64,000 bases of DNA, from contig JAFGQA010000406.1 in assembly GCA_016935885.1 (NCBI GenBank), positions 1-64,000 of the forward strand, given 5' to 3'. The position numbers and the translations under genes were made by a program. The notes under the pieces are model-generated. The model had not been told where the DNA came from, did not search any database, and worked only from the letters and a program-made list of their open reading frames with translations. The DNA is from Phycisphaerae bacterium (GTDB taxonomy: Bacteria > Planctomycetota > Phycisphaerae > UBA1845 > UTPLA1). Every line of letters begins with the position of its first letter. Position 1 is the first letter of the stretch. Below are positions 1 to 7,713 of the stretch, one piece after another.

Positions 1-880
1 TCCGGTAGATGCCGTACGTGTCCTTGCCCGCCGCACCGGCCTCGCGCCGGAAGCAGGTCGACAACGCCGCGACCTTGATCGGCAGGTTTGCCTCGTCCAG
101 GATCTCGTCCCCGTGCATGGCGGTCAACGAGACCTCCGCCGTGCCTACCAGCGACTTCTCGTCGCGCTCGCAACGGTACGCCTGCTCCTCGCCGCCGGGA
201 TAGTAGCCCGTGCCGTACATCATCTCGTCGCGAACCAGCACCGGCACCGTGACCGGCTCGTATCCACGCGACGCGATCGTGTCCACGGCCAGCCGCAGGA
301 CGGCCTGGTGCATCAGCGTGCCCGCCCCGCGAAGCAGATAGTTCCGCGAGCCGGCCAGCTTCACGCCGCGCTCGATGTCGATGATGCCCAGCGCCGTGCC
401 CAGTTCCACGTGGTCCTTGGGCTCGAAGTCGAACTTGCGAACCTCGCCGACGCGCTGCACCTCGACGTTGTCCGACTCGTCCTTGCCAACCGGCGTCTTC
501 TCCGACGGCACCTGCGGCACGGTCAGCATCAACGCCTTGAACTCCTCCGCGACCCGGTTGGCTTCGTCCTCCAGCTCCTTGATCCGCCGCTTGACCTCCG
601 CGGACTCGGCCTGGATCCGATCGCCATCGGCCTTCAACTCCTCGGCGGTCCGTCCCTCGTCCAGTGCCTTCTGATACCACTTGCTTTTGGGGTTTCTGTA
701 CAGCGCGACCTGACCGCTGAGTTCCCGGCTCTTACTGCGGAGCGCGTCGGTCTCCTGCTGGATGCCGCGCCGTCGGGCGTCGACGTCCAAAAGCCGGTCG
801 AGGTCACACGCAATGGCCTTCGCCTCGCAGGCCGCCCGGACCTTGTCCACGTTCTCCCGGATGAATTTCATGTCAAGCAT
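1..880 (-). CDS. serS: Seryl-tRNA synthetase (3' end outside window)
   Basis: Charges tRNA-Ser with serine in the cytoplasm. The visible 293 residues start MLDMKFIRENVDKVRAACEA, typical of SerRS, followed by the long antiparallel coiled-coil arm (about residues 30-110). The class II catalytic domain then begins, and the window edge cuts inside motif 2 (CFRREAGAAGKDTYGIYR). The ATG at 880 is chosen because it matches the family N-terminus; the next ATG is three codons later, and a GGGAG lies about 12 bases upstream. The reading frame is open to the first base of the window. The remaining 130 or so residues with motif 3 lie outside. Identification is by recognisable family sequence and is secure. 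Confidence 0.95.
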   Translation of the reverse strand, partial: MLDMKFIRENVDKVRAACEAKAIACDLDRLLDVDARRRGIQQETDALRSKSRELSGQVALYRNPKSKWYQKALDEGRTAEELKADGDRIQAESAEVKRRIKELEDEANRVAEEFKALMLTVPQVPSEKTPVGKDESDNVEVQRVGEVRKFDFEPKDHVELGTALGIIDIERGVKLAGSRNYLLRGAGTLMHQAVLRLAVDTIASRGYEPVTVPVLVRDEMMYGTGYYPGGEEQAYRCERDEKSLVGTAEVSLTAMHGDEILDEANLPIKVAALSTCFRREAGAAGKDTYGIYR

Positions 881-1233
881 TGCTCGTCCACACTCCCTGA
901 CAGGCAACCCAAAAAACGCCGCGAGCTCCAGCCCGCACGGCCATCCGCAGTGAAAGACGATCTCGCCTTCTGGGGCACAGCGCGGGCTGAAGCCCACGGC
1001 TCCTCGCTCCTCAAAGAAACGGATCGCACCCACTTCGCCGGGGCCGTCTCACCGGGAATGATACGAGATTCTTGCGGGAAACAAAGCGACGCTGCTCGAT
1101 AACATGGGTATAACACATAGACGTGCGTTGGCGCGGGGTCGGCCGGGGCAGGCTGTGTGCCTCGGGCAGACGTGCCAAGCCAGGCCGCGAAGCAAGCCTG
1201 CGTCCGGTATCCAAGGTTTACGGGAGATCCTTC
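881..1233. other. Intergenic region between divergent serS and beta-propeller gene
   Basis: No coding region is supported here. It must hold the promoters of the two divergent genes. The only motif seen is a TATAAC at 1109-1114 on the plus strand, without a convincing -35 box. A short GC-rich self-complementary stretch (gggctgaagccc) lies near 985; the same words recur near 59080 upstream of rplB. Confidence 0.4.
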
Positions 1234-2478
1234 ATGCGACTGCCATTCTGGAAGATCGGGCTATTCTGTGCCGCGTTGTGGGGTGCGGCCGGCGCGAATT
1301 GCGGCGGGACCGCGTTGCCGTTCCCCAAGACCGCATTCTGGACTATCCGAACCGTTAATGACGACGCCAGTATTCGCCCCGCGGCGGTTGCCGTGGCCGA
1401 CTTCGATGGTGATGACCTGTTGGACGTCGTCGCCGGTTACCCCGGCGTGCACACGGCCGACGACACAGCCACGGCCGCTGTCTTCATCTTCTTTCGGGCC
1501 GACGGGGACAACTTCACCGCGGTCCAACTGGCCAGCAGCGATGACTTGAGCGGCCTGGCCGCCGTGGCCGTCGCGGATATGGACGCCGACGAGCACAGCG
1601 ACATCATCGCCGCCTGCGACGGGCGATTGGTCTATCTCCACAGTCCGGCGGATCCGCGACAGGCCGCCGACTGGACGTTCAGCACGATCGAACAATCCAC
1701 CGGTGAGGACATCCATCAATGGAACGACGTTGCGGTGGGCGACATCGACCGGCAGGGCGGCCCGGACATCGTTGCCTGCAACGCCGACATCGGTCGTCTG
1801 TGTTGGTTCCAGAGCCCCGCTGATCCCACCTCCGGCACCGGTTGGGTCCGCGTCGACATCGACACCACGACCCGCGCCGGCGCCGCGTCGATCGCGCTGG
1901 GGAATATCGCCGGTGGCGCGGGCCGGATCGACATCTATTCAACCGCCCCCAGCGAGGCAACTGCCCGGGTGGCGTGGTACCAGAATCCATCCAACCCGGT
2001 TGCCGACGCCTGGGTCAAGACCGCCATCGGCAACCTGAGCAGCGCCACGCGCATCGCCGTTGGCGACCTGAACGGCGACAGTCATGACGACGTCGTCGTG
2101 ACCAATCCGGCCAACAACCAGGTGGGCTGGTACATCAAACCGACGGACCCGACAACGAGCTGGACCGGCTATCTCCTCACCCAATACGCGTCGAACACGC
2201 CGACCGATGTCAAGATCGCCGACATCGACGGCAACAACCAGCTTGATGTCGTCGTCGCCACGGAGAACGCCGGCACGCTCCGCTGGTTCACGCCGTACGA
2301 CATGAACGACCAGACCCTCCAATGGGGCGAGAACAACCTCCAGGACTTGACGGTGAACGTCTACCGCGTTGCCCTCGGCGATATGGACGGCGATAACCGC
2401 CCCGACGTCGTTGCAGCGCTGCGCGGCACAACGACCGATCTGGACGGCGTCGCGTGGCTCGAGAACCCCGAGCCGTAG
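1234..2478 (+). CDS. Secreted FG-GAP/VCBS repeat beta-propeller protein
   Basis: Product of 414 residues. It starts with a hydrophobic signal sequence (MRLPFWKIGLFCAALWGAAG) and then carries about six FG-GAP-like repeats with Asp-rich calcium-loop motifs: ADFDGDDLLDVV near residue 55, then ADMDADEHSDII, GDIDRQGGPDIV, GDLNGDSHDDVV, ADIDGNNQLDVV and GDMDGDNRPDVV. Such repeats fold as an integrin-alpha-like seven-bladed propeller. The start at 1234 is preferred over an upstream in-frame ATG because GGGAG lies 7 bases before it and the signal peptide begins directly there. A cysteine at residue 23 could be lipidated, but the preceding Asn is not a canonical lipobox residue. Ligand and role are unknown; an extracellular binding or adhesion function is inferred from the fold only. 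Confidence 0.8.
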   Translation: MRLPFWKIGLFCAALWGAAGANCGGTALPFPKTAFWTIRTVNDDASIRPAAVAVADFDGDDLLDVVAGYPGVHTADDTATAAVFIFFRADGDNFTAVQLASSDDLSGLAAVAVADMDADEHSDIIAACDGRLVYLHSPADPRQAADWTFSTIEQSTGEDIHQWNDVAVGDIDRQGGPDIVACNADIGRLCWFQSPADPTSGTGWVRVDIDTTTRAGAASIALGNIAGGAGRIDIYSTAPSEATARVAWYQNPSNPVADAWVKTAIGNLSSATRIAVGDLNGDSHDDVVVTNPANNQVGWYIKPTDPTTSWTGYLLTQYASNTPTDVKIADIDGNNQLDVVVATENAGTLRWFTPYDMNDQTLQWGENNLQDLTVNVYRVALGDMDGDNRPDVVAALRGTTTDLDGVAWLENPEP

Positions 2479-2518
2479 GAGGTCATCCCGATACCGTCTG
2501 CGGCACCACCGTCTTTGT

Positions 2519-2549
2519 GTCCACACCGCCGAGACGGCGGTGCCACAGG
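2519..2549. repeat. Short hairpin of the 'GCCACAG' palindromic repeat family
   Basis: Palindrome caccgccgagacggcggtg (2524-2542) flanked by the word gtgccacag. The same word set occurs near 10900, 13100, 15990, 16065, 20410, 40890, 41000, 44100 and 63040. It lies 40 bases after the stop of the propeller gene and could also act as a transcription barrier between converging genes, although there is no U-tract. Confidence 0.6.
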
Positions 2550-2606
2550 TGCCTCCAACCGTGAAGTGCCTTAGGCGTCGCGAGAAAACAACATGATCGA
2601 TTGCGC

Positions 2607-2651
2607 CGCTTGGCCGGCCTGCCGGCTTGCCGTTTGGCGGATCAACCGTTT
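2607..2651 (-). repeat. Copy of the 'CCGCCAAACGGCAAGCC' word repeat
   Basis: Reverse complement contains AAACGGTTG followed by CCGCCAAACGGCAAGCC, the same word order as the paired direct repeats at 36606-36742. Single words of this family also occur inside mutS (near 9260) and near 39420. Confidence 0.6.
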
Positions 2652-2672
2652 AAGTTGTTTCTGCGCAGCTCC

Positions 2673-3893
2673 TTAGTCATGTCGCAAGGCTTCAATCGGA
2701 TTCAGCGATGACGCCCGGCGAGCGGGCAAGAAGCCGAATAGCACCCCCACGCCCGCACTGAAGGCGAAGGCGACCAACACGATCATCGGCGACATCAGCG
2801 GGACGACGCCGATCGCGTTGGCGATGTACCACGCCCCCAGGACACCCAGGACGATGCCTACCGAGCCACCGGCGCTGGAGATCACCGCCGCTTCCACCAG
2901 GAACTGCCGGTTGATCGCCTTCGTCGACGCGCCGATCGCCATACGCACGCCGATCTCGCGGGTCCGCTCAGTCACCGCCACCAGCATGATGTTCATGATC
3001 CCAACGCCGCCGACCGCGAGGCTGACCAGGGCGAGGAAGAACATCAGCAACGTCATCTGGTTGCTGATCTCCCGGGCCTGTTCCTCCTTCTCCTTGAGCG
3101 TGGTCACCCGGAAGTCGTCCTCGTCCGTCTCGGCGAGCTTGTGTCGCTGGCGCAACAGGGCGCTGATCTGATCGACACCCTGCTCAACCTCCTCGTCGCT
3201 GGTGGCCGAGGCCACGATGGCGATCGGATGCTTGGCACCCAATAGGTCGCGCAACATGATCGGCAACGGGATCACAATCGTGTTGTCCTCGTCGATGTTG
3301 AGTGGGTTCACGCCCTTGGCCTCGAGTATCCCAACCACCTTGAACGTAAGCTGGCCGATGCGGACGTTGCGGTTGATCGGGTTGCGGTCGCCAAACAGAT
3401 CCCTCAACGCGGTCTGACCGATCAGACAGACCCGCCGGGGGGCGATGATGTCAAACGGTTCAAGATCCCGGCCTTCCGTGACAGACCAGTTTCGAATCGC
3501 CGTGTATCTGTCCGTGGCCCCGCTGACGGTCACGACGGCATTGCTCGTTTCGCTGACGACCTGGAATTCGCCTGGCTGCATCCCCGAGGCCAGCGAGACC
3601 GCGTCGCACTCGAGTTCGATCGCCTCGGTGTCGGCTCGTGTGAGATTGCTGCCGCCCAGGCCGCGTGCGGGTCCCGTCTTCCGCGTATCCCGACTGCCGA
3701 CGATGATCATGTTCTTGCCGGCCTTGCGGATGTCGTCAATCAGCGAGTCCTTTACACCCTGGACGACGCTCACGCAGATGATGACCACCGAGACGCCCAT
3801 GATCATGCCGATCATGGTCAGAAAGCTGCGTAGCTTGTGCCGCCACAACTCGCGCAGGCCCATCTTGAAGCATTCGATCCAGAGCGTAAACAT
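2673..3893 (-). CDS. ABC transporter permease, MacB/FtsX-type
   Basis: Product of 406 residues with the MacB-family plan. The first transmembrane helix is at about residues 22-45 (LRSFLTMIGMIMGVSVVIIC). A large periplasmic MacB-PCD-like domain follows, and three further helices lie between about 280 and 395. The tail FGFLPARRASSLNPIEALRHD is the signature C-terminus of FtsX/MacB permeases. It works with the ATPase and the periplasmic adaptor encoded just upstream, probably exporting a macrolide-like compound, peptide or lipoprotein; the substrate cannot be read from sequence. It starts 6 bases after the ATPase stop, so it is the last gene of a three-gene operon (adaptor-ATPase-permease). Confidence 0.92.
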   Translation of the reverse strand: MFTLWIECFKMGLRELWRHKLRSFLTMIGMIMGVSVVIICVSVVQGVKDSLIDDIRKAGKNMIIVGSRDTRKTGPARGLGGSNLTRADTEAIELECDAVSLASGMQPGEFQVVSETSNAVVTVSGATDRYTAIRNWSVTEGRDLEPFDIIAPRRVCLIGQTALRDLFGDRNPINRNVRIGQLTFKVVGILEAKGVNPLNIDEDNTIVIPLPIMLRDLLGAKHPIAIVASATSDEEVEQGVDQISALLRQRHKLAETDEDDFRVTTLKEKEEQAREISNQMTLLMFFLALVSLAVGGVGIMNIMLVAVTERTREIGVRMAIGASTKAINRQFLVEAAVISSAGGSVGIVLGVLGAWYIANAIGVVPLMSPMIVLVAFAFSAGVGVLFGFLPARRASSLNPIEALRHD

Positions 3894-3899
3894 GATCGA

Positions 3900-4742
3900 T
3901 CAGGTCCCAGTTCCTGGTGGCCGCGCGGGCTGCGGCCCAAGGCTCGTCGGGACGGCCAGGGCGCGGACGTCCGGCACCTCCGGACCGCCGCACCTCGGTG
4001 TCGGTTGGTCGGTGATGATCTCGCCGTCGCGCAACACGATCACCCGCTGGGCGAACTCCGCAATGCCTGGGTCATGCGTGACCATGATGATGGTCAGCTT
4101 CTCCACCTCATGCAACTCCTTGAGGATGTGCATGATCTCGTGGCTGGTGTGTGTGTCGAGGTTGCCCGTCGGCTCGTCCGCCAGGATCATCCGCGGTGCG
4201 TTCACCAGCGCCCGGGCGATCGCGACGCGCTGCTGCTGGCCGCCGGAAAGCTGCGATGGCAGGTGATGCGATCGATCGGCAAGGTCCACCTTCCTCATCG
4301 CGGCCATTGCTGCTTCAGTGCGTCGCCGCGCCGGCACGCCGGCGTAGACCATCGGTAGCTCGCAGTTCTCCAACGCCGTACTGCGATTCAGCAGGTTGAA
4401 ATTCTGGAAGATGAATCCGATGTAGGAGTTCCTCACCCTTGCCAGGTCATCCCGGCTGAGCGCGCTGGTAATCTGTCCGGCAAGCCGATACGTGCCCCTC
4501 GTCGGCACGTCCAGCGCGCCGAGGATGTTCAGCAAGGTGGACTTGCCCGACCCGCTCGCCCCCATGCAGGCGACGTACTGTCCGTCGGAGATGTCGACGT
4601 CCAGGCCCCGCAGTGCATGGACGGGGTTGTCGCCGGCATCATAGACCTTGTGCAGCCCACGCAACGCGACCACGACCTTGACGTCCGCATCGTCGATGGT
4701 CGAGACGATCTTGTCGGTTGCGGTTTCGAGCGTGTTCGTCAT
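3900..4742 (-). CDS. ABC transporter ATP-binding protein, MacB/LolD-type
   Basis: Product of 280 residues beginning MTNTLETATDK. It has all the hallmarks of an ABC ATPase of the LolD/MacB group: Walker A GASGSGKST, signature LSGGQQQRVAIARAL, Walker B MILADEPTGNLD, and the switch His in MVTHDPGIAEF. The ATG at 4742 lies 5 bases after the adaptor stop; the upstream in-frame extension is only a shadow of the adaptor gene. The last 40 residues are Pro-rich and not part of the fold. It powers the permease encoded 6 bases downstream. Confidence 0.95.
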   Translation of the reverse strand: MTNTLETATDKIVSTIDDADVKVVVALRGLHKVYDAGDNPVHALRGLDVDISDGQYVACMGASGSGKSTLLNILGALDVPTRGTYRLAGQITSALSRDDLARVRNSYIGFIFQNFNLLNRSTALENCELPMVYAGVPARRRTEAAMAAMRKVDLADRSHHLPSQLSGGQQQRVAIARALVNAPRMILADEPTGNLDTHTSHEIMHILKELHEVEKLTIIMVTHDPGIAEFAQRVIVLRDGEIITDQPTPRCGGPEVPDVRALAVPTSLGPQPARPPGTGT

Positions 4743-4747
4743 GTACG

Positions 4748-6154
4748 CTAAAGGCTGCGGTTGCCCGGATCGGCCAGCTTCAACGCATCCTTGAAGCTGA
4801 AGCCGGACTTGGTCTTGTCGATGAATTTCTTGGCGAACGTGTCCCCGGGCCCCGCGCCGGCCAAGATCTCCGTGCTGATGTTGTCCGTCACGCCGACCCA
4901 CAGCGGAACGACGATCCATTCTTGCCGCTCGTCCAGGTACCGCCACGCATAGGCCTTGGAGCAATAGGCGGCCTTCTCCCCGTTCATATCGACGGTCGGC
5001 TTGCCGAGCCAGACGGCCTCTTCCTTCATGGCCCGCTGCTCCTCCAGCGGGATCGGCGGCTTGAAGCGCAAGGCCACGTTCGAGATCTGCGGCACGGCTG
5101 GCTTGCTGACGCACTCGATCTCGACGTTCACCGACAAGCCCGGTATCAGAGTGTGCCTCTCGTCGTTCTCAACCTCGAAAACAACCGTATACGTCACCAC
5201 GTTCTGCACGATGTCTGGCTGATTGTGCCGGTGCAGGATCCGGCCCTCGAAGGGTATCGACTGCCGCGCTTCGACCGTGAAACACGCCGGCTGCCCAACA
5301 AAAACATGGTATATGTCTGATTCGCTTACCTTCGCGCTGACCTGCATCCGTTCCAGGCTCGGGGCCAGCAAGTACAGGAGCGGCGCATGAAGCGCGGCAA
5401 CGACCGTCTGCCCCACGTCCATGTAACGTTTCAGGACGATTCCGTCGATCGGAGAGGTGATCGTGCAACGATCCACGCGGGCGCCCGTGAAATTCACACG
5501 CGCCTCCGCCAGTTCCAGTGTCGCCTCCGCCTGCTGGATCGCCTCCTTGGCCGCATCGAGCACGAACTTCTCGTTGTTGACGGCCATCTCGTGCGTCGCT
5601 TCCAACGCCGTCACCGCAGCCTTTGCCCGCTGCCATACCGATTTGCGCAGAACCCACTCCGTCTCCGTCGCATCCCCGTTCTGATACAGCTTATCCGTTC
5701 GCTGCCACTGGTACTCCGCCTCCATCAGTGCCGCCTCGGCCTCCTGCCTCCTCGCCAGGGCCTGCTTCGTCAATACAGGCAGATTCGCCGTCTGCTCCGC
5801 CAACGCCAGCCGCGCGCTGGCCAACGCACTCTGGGCCTTGATATGGTCGGCTTGGCTTTGCCGGTGCTCCGCCTCTGCCAGCTCCGGGTCGATCCGCGCG
5901 ATCACCTGGCCTTTCTTGACCGGCTCATCATTGTCAACCGCCAGTTCAATGATCTTCCCCGTCACCTCACAGCCGACCTGAACCGTCGCCAACGGCTCCA
6001 CCGTCCCGCTCGTCTCGATCGTCATCGTGATCGGCGCCGACTCCACTGTCGTCGTCAGAACCTCGAAGTCCACCTTCCCGCCACCCAGGGCCCACCACGC
6101 GGACCCGCCGGCAACCACAATGACTATCGCTACCACGCCCAACCAGCCGCGCAT
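4748..6154 (-). CDS. Periplasmic adaptor (membrane fusion) subunit, HlyD/MacA family
   Basis: Product of 468 residues. An N-terminal membrane anchor (LGVVAIVIVVAGGSAWWAL) is followed by a first biotinyl-lipoyl half (GTVEPLATVQVGCEVTGKI), a long Ala/Glu/Gln-rich coiled-coil hairpin at about residues 85-220, the second lipoyl half (ITSPIDGIVLKRYMDVGQTV) and a beta-barrel. It bridges the inner-membrane ABC pump to an outer-membrane channel, as MacA does. Start ATG 6154 is preferred: the 25 extra in-frame codons upstream are composed of the CTCGTGAAGCGT word repeat and overlap the preceding gene. The Shine-Dalgarno at 6154 is weak (AAGGGCGAG). First gene of the adaptor-ATPase-permease operon. Confidence 0.88.
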   Translation of the reverse strand: MRGWLGVVAIVIVVAGGSAWWALGGGKVDFEVLTTTVESAPITMTIETSGTVEPLATVQVGCEVTGKIIELAVDNDEPVKKGQVIARIDPELAEAEHRQSQADHIKAQSALASARLALAEQTANLPVLTKQALARRQEAEAALMEAEYQWQRTDKLYQNGDATETEWVLRKSVWQRAKAAVTALEATHEMAVNNEKFVLDAAKEAIQQAEATLELAEARVNFTGARVDRCTITSPIDGIVLKRYMDVGQTVVAALHAPLLYLLAPSLERMQVSAKVSESDIYHVFVGQPACFTVEARQSIPFEGRILHRHNQPDIVQNVVTYTVVFEVENDERHTLIPGLSVNVEIECVSKPAVPQISNVALRFKPPIPLEEQRAMKEEAVWLGKPTVDMNGEKAAYCSKAYAWRYLDERQEWIVVPLWVGVTDNISTEILAGAGPGDTFAKKFIDKTKSGFSFKDALKLADPGNRSL

Positions 6155-6170
6155 CTGCTCGCCCTTCTCG

Positions 6171-6195
6171 TATCTCGTGAAGCGTGTCTCGTCAC
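6171..6195. repeat. 'CTCGTGAAGCGT' word repeat at a stop codon
   Basis: The stretch reads tctcgtgaagcgtgtctcgt, and its inverse copy sits at the mutS stop (7675-7694, 17 of 18 bases the same). The TGA stop of the upstream lipoprotein gene (6192-6194) lies inside the repeat. The repeat also fills the spacer before the adaptor start. Confidence 0.55.
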
Positions 6196-6986
6196 GGCGC
6201 TTTGTGCTTCGCGAGCCGCGCTTCATCATTCACAATGTGCGGCGCTATGTACTTTTGCACAAACCGGTGATTCGTGCAGTCCGCATGACCCCCCGTCCAA
6301 CCGTACGCCGCGTGTTCGCTGCGCCGCGCAATATTCACAATCCGTTCGCCTGATGAGCCAGCCCGACGAAGTCCGACGAGTCCCGCCGAGTCGTCAAACG
6401 TGCCATCGATCGTGCCCAGCGCCCGAACCGGCCCGGACAATACCGGGTCCGTCGACGTACAGAACACGTAGATCTTGCCCTTCATGTTCTTCAACGCCTT
6501 GCTCGTGTCGTACTTGCTCGAAAGGCTCGACCCCAGCATCACGAAGTTGTCCACCTTGTACGGCGGTTCGACGTTCTCGATCGCCCAAACCCCCACGCCC
6601 GTCCCCGCCGAAAGCGCGATGATGTTTGCCTCCGCATCCGGATGCTTCTTCAGGTACGACGTGATCTGGTGCCCCAGCGCCGCCCCCGAGCCCTTCGCGA
6701 TGAAACGAAAGGTCTGGTCCAACGCTGGATTGAACGTCAACGACCAGCGATGGTTTGTCACGGCGCCTTTGTATCCTCCCGCCTCCAGCCCGCGTGGCAC
6801 GTCCAGAACACCGAACCCCCAGTTCCCCGCTCCGTCGATGTACCACGTGTGCCCGTACCGCTCCCGCGGATCCGCACACCCGGTAAGCAGCATCAGTATC
6901 AAAGGACTGAATGCGACCAAGGCGGGAACACGAAATATGAATGACCGAATGCGACCAAGGCGGGAGCATGGAGGATGATGAAGCAT
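6192..6986 (-). CDS. Putative lipoprotein with alpha/beta-hydrolase-like elements
   Basis: Product of about 264 residues if the ATG at 6986 is used. A lipobox (LMLLTGC, about residue 37) predicts a lipid-anchored envelope protein. The mature part includes IIALSAGTGVGVWAIENV, which resembles the nucleophile elbow (small-x-Ser-x-Gly) of alpha/beta hydrolases, followed by FVMLGSSLS and a region where the acid residue could lie (CTSTDPVL). A His-rich C-terminus (GWTGGHADCTNH) could supply the catalytic His. Family and substrate are not recognised. The start is uncertain: the N-terminal codons are made of two 20-bp direct repeats and no good ribosome site is visible at any candidate. The stop lies in a word repeat, and the gene is followed by the efflux operon on the same strand. 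Confidence 0.6.
   Translation of the reverse strand: MLHHPPCSRLGRIRSFIFRVPALVAFSPLILMLLTGCADPRERYGHTWYIDGAGNWGFGVLDVPRGLEAGGYKGAVTNHRWSLTFNPALDQTFRFIAKGSGAALGHQITSYLKKHPDAEANIIALSAGTGVGVWAIENVEPPYKVDNFVMLGSSLSSKYDTSKALKNMKGKIYVFCTSTDPVLSGPVRALGTIDGTFDDSAGLVGLRRAGSSGERIVNIARRSEHAAYGWTGGHADCTNHRFVQKYIAPHIVNDEARLAKHKAP
6909..6968. repeat. Direct repeat pair encoding part of a signal peptide
   Basis: gaatgcgaccaaggcggga occurs at 6909-6927 and again at 6947-6965, exactly 38 bases apart. Both copies lie within the coding region for the signal sequence of the 6192-6986 lipoprotein, on the opposite strand. Confidence 0.65.
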
Positions 6987-7086
6987 GTGGGATGCCCGAG
7001 AACGAAAGACGAAGAACGAACGGCGAACCTCTGCCCGCCCCGCTCCACTTCCAATCCTACCACGTCCGTCATTTATCGTTCCACTT

Positions 7087-7641
7087 TCATCCTTCATCCT
7101 TCATCCTCTGCTTCAACGGCCGCTCATCGTACAGCCGGCTCGCGAGCCGCCAACCGTGCTCCTTGTCCCACACCATGTCGATCCGATATCGACGCACTAC
7201 CGAACCTGCCCGCCTGGCCACTTCCATCACGACCCTGTTCCCCTCTTTCGTCTCCTCACAGGACAACGCCCGACACTCCGCAACCTCTCGCATCACATCT
7301 CCCGCCAACTCGTCCGACACGACACGACCCTGCCCCGCCTTGGCCGCGCCGGCGTCGGCCTTTACGAGCACCGGGGAGATCCGGCCGCGCACAAACTCAA
7401 CGTCGCCGCTGAGTGACCGACCACGAAGCTCGTCGAATACCTCCATCGGGTCCGGCCGTGCCTGTGCCGAACACCCTTGCAGCGACCCGCAGAAGCACAC
7501 GACCAACGGCAGGATCAGCAGGATGAAAGCCGGAAGTCGAAAGCCGAAATCGCGGAATCTGAAACCACGAAAGCCGAAAACCGTGATCCCTGATCCCCGG
7601 AACCACTTACGATCTGTCCCAACTGCACGTCTCGCGTTCAA
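7087..7641 (-). CDS. Hypothetical lipoprotein
   Basis: Product of 184 residues starting with TTG at 7641, selected because a strong AGGAGGT lies 6 bases upstream (7645-7651). Residues 30-60 form a hydrophobic segment ending in a lipobox (GSLQGC), so the protein should be lipid-anchored. The mature part of about 125 residues ends in a small alpha+beta region (RYRIDMVWDKEHGWRLASRL) that resembles NTF2/SnoaL-like accessory lipoproteins, but no family is recognised. The signal-peptide n-region (FGFRGFRFRDFGFR) is encoded by a repetitive TTCGGCTTTCG-type tract. It lies between mutS and the hydrolase-like lipoprotein, all on the minus strand, and overlaps the longest frame of the latter by a few bases. 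Confidence 0.65.
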   Translation of the reverse strand: MNARRAVGTDRKWFRGSGITVFGFRGFRFRDFGFRLPAFILLILPLVVCFCGSLQGCSAQARPDPMEVFDELRGRSLSGDVEFVRGRISPVLVKADAGAAKAGQGRVVSDELAGDVMREVAECRALSCEETKEGNRVVMEVARRAGSVVRRYRIDMVWDKEHGWRLASRLYDERPLKQRMKDEG

Positions 7642-7674
7642 CGCAGACCTCCTTTCACAAAGCGTGAAGCGCCA

Positions 7675-7713
7675 GACGAGATACGCTTCACGAGCCACGC
7701 TTCACGAGCCTCT
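7675..7713. repeat. 'ACGCTTCACGAG' word repeat at the mutS stop
   Basis: Two close copies of acgcttcacgag (starting at 7683 and 7698) plus an inverted gcgtgaagcgcc just before them. The mutS TGA (7688-7690) lies inside the first copy. The same words appear four times inside mutS at 9205-9256 and inverted at 6171-6195. Confidence 0.6.

Noticed and set aside
113..1102. 329-codon open frame on the plus strand over serS
   Set aside because: Antisense shadow of serS; Arg/His/Leu-rich composition typical of G+C-rich complementary strands, no family likeness.
5387..6622. 411-codon plus-strand frame across the adaptor gene
   Set aside because: Antisense to the membrane fusion protein, which has clear domains; the frame crosses two genes and is Arg-rich noise.
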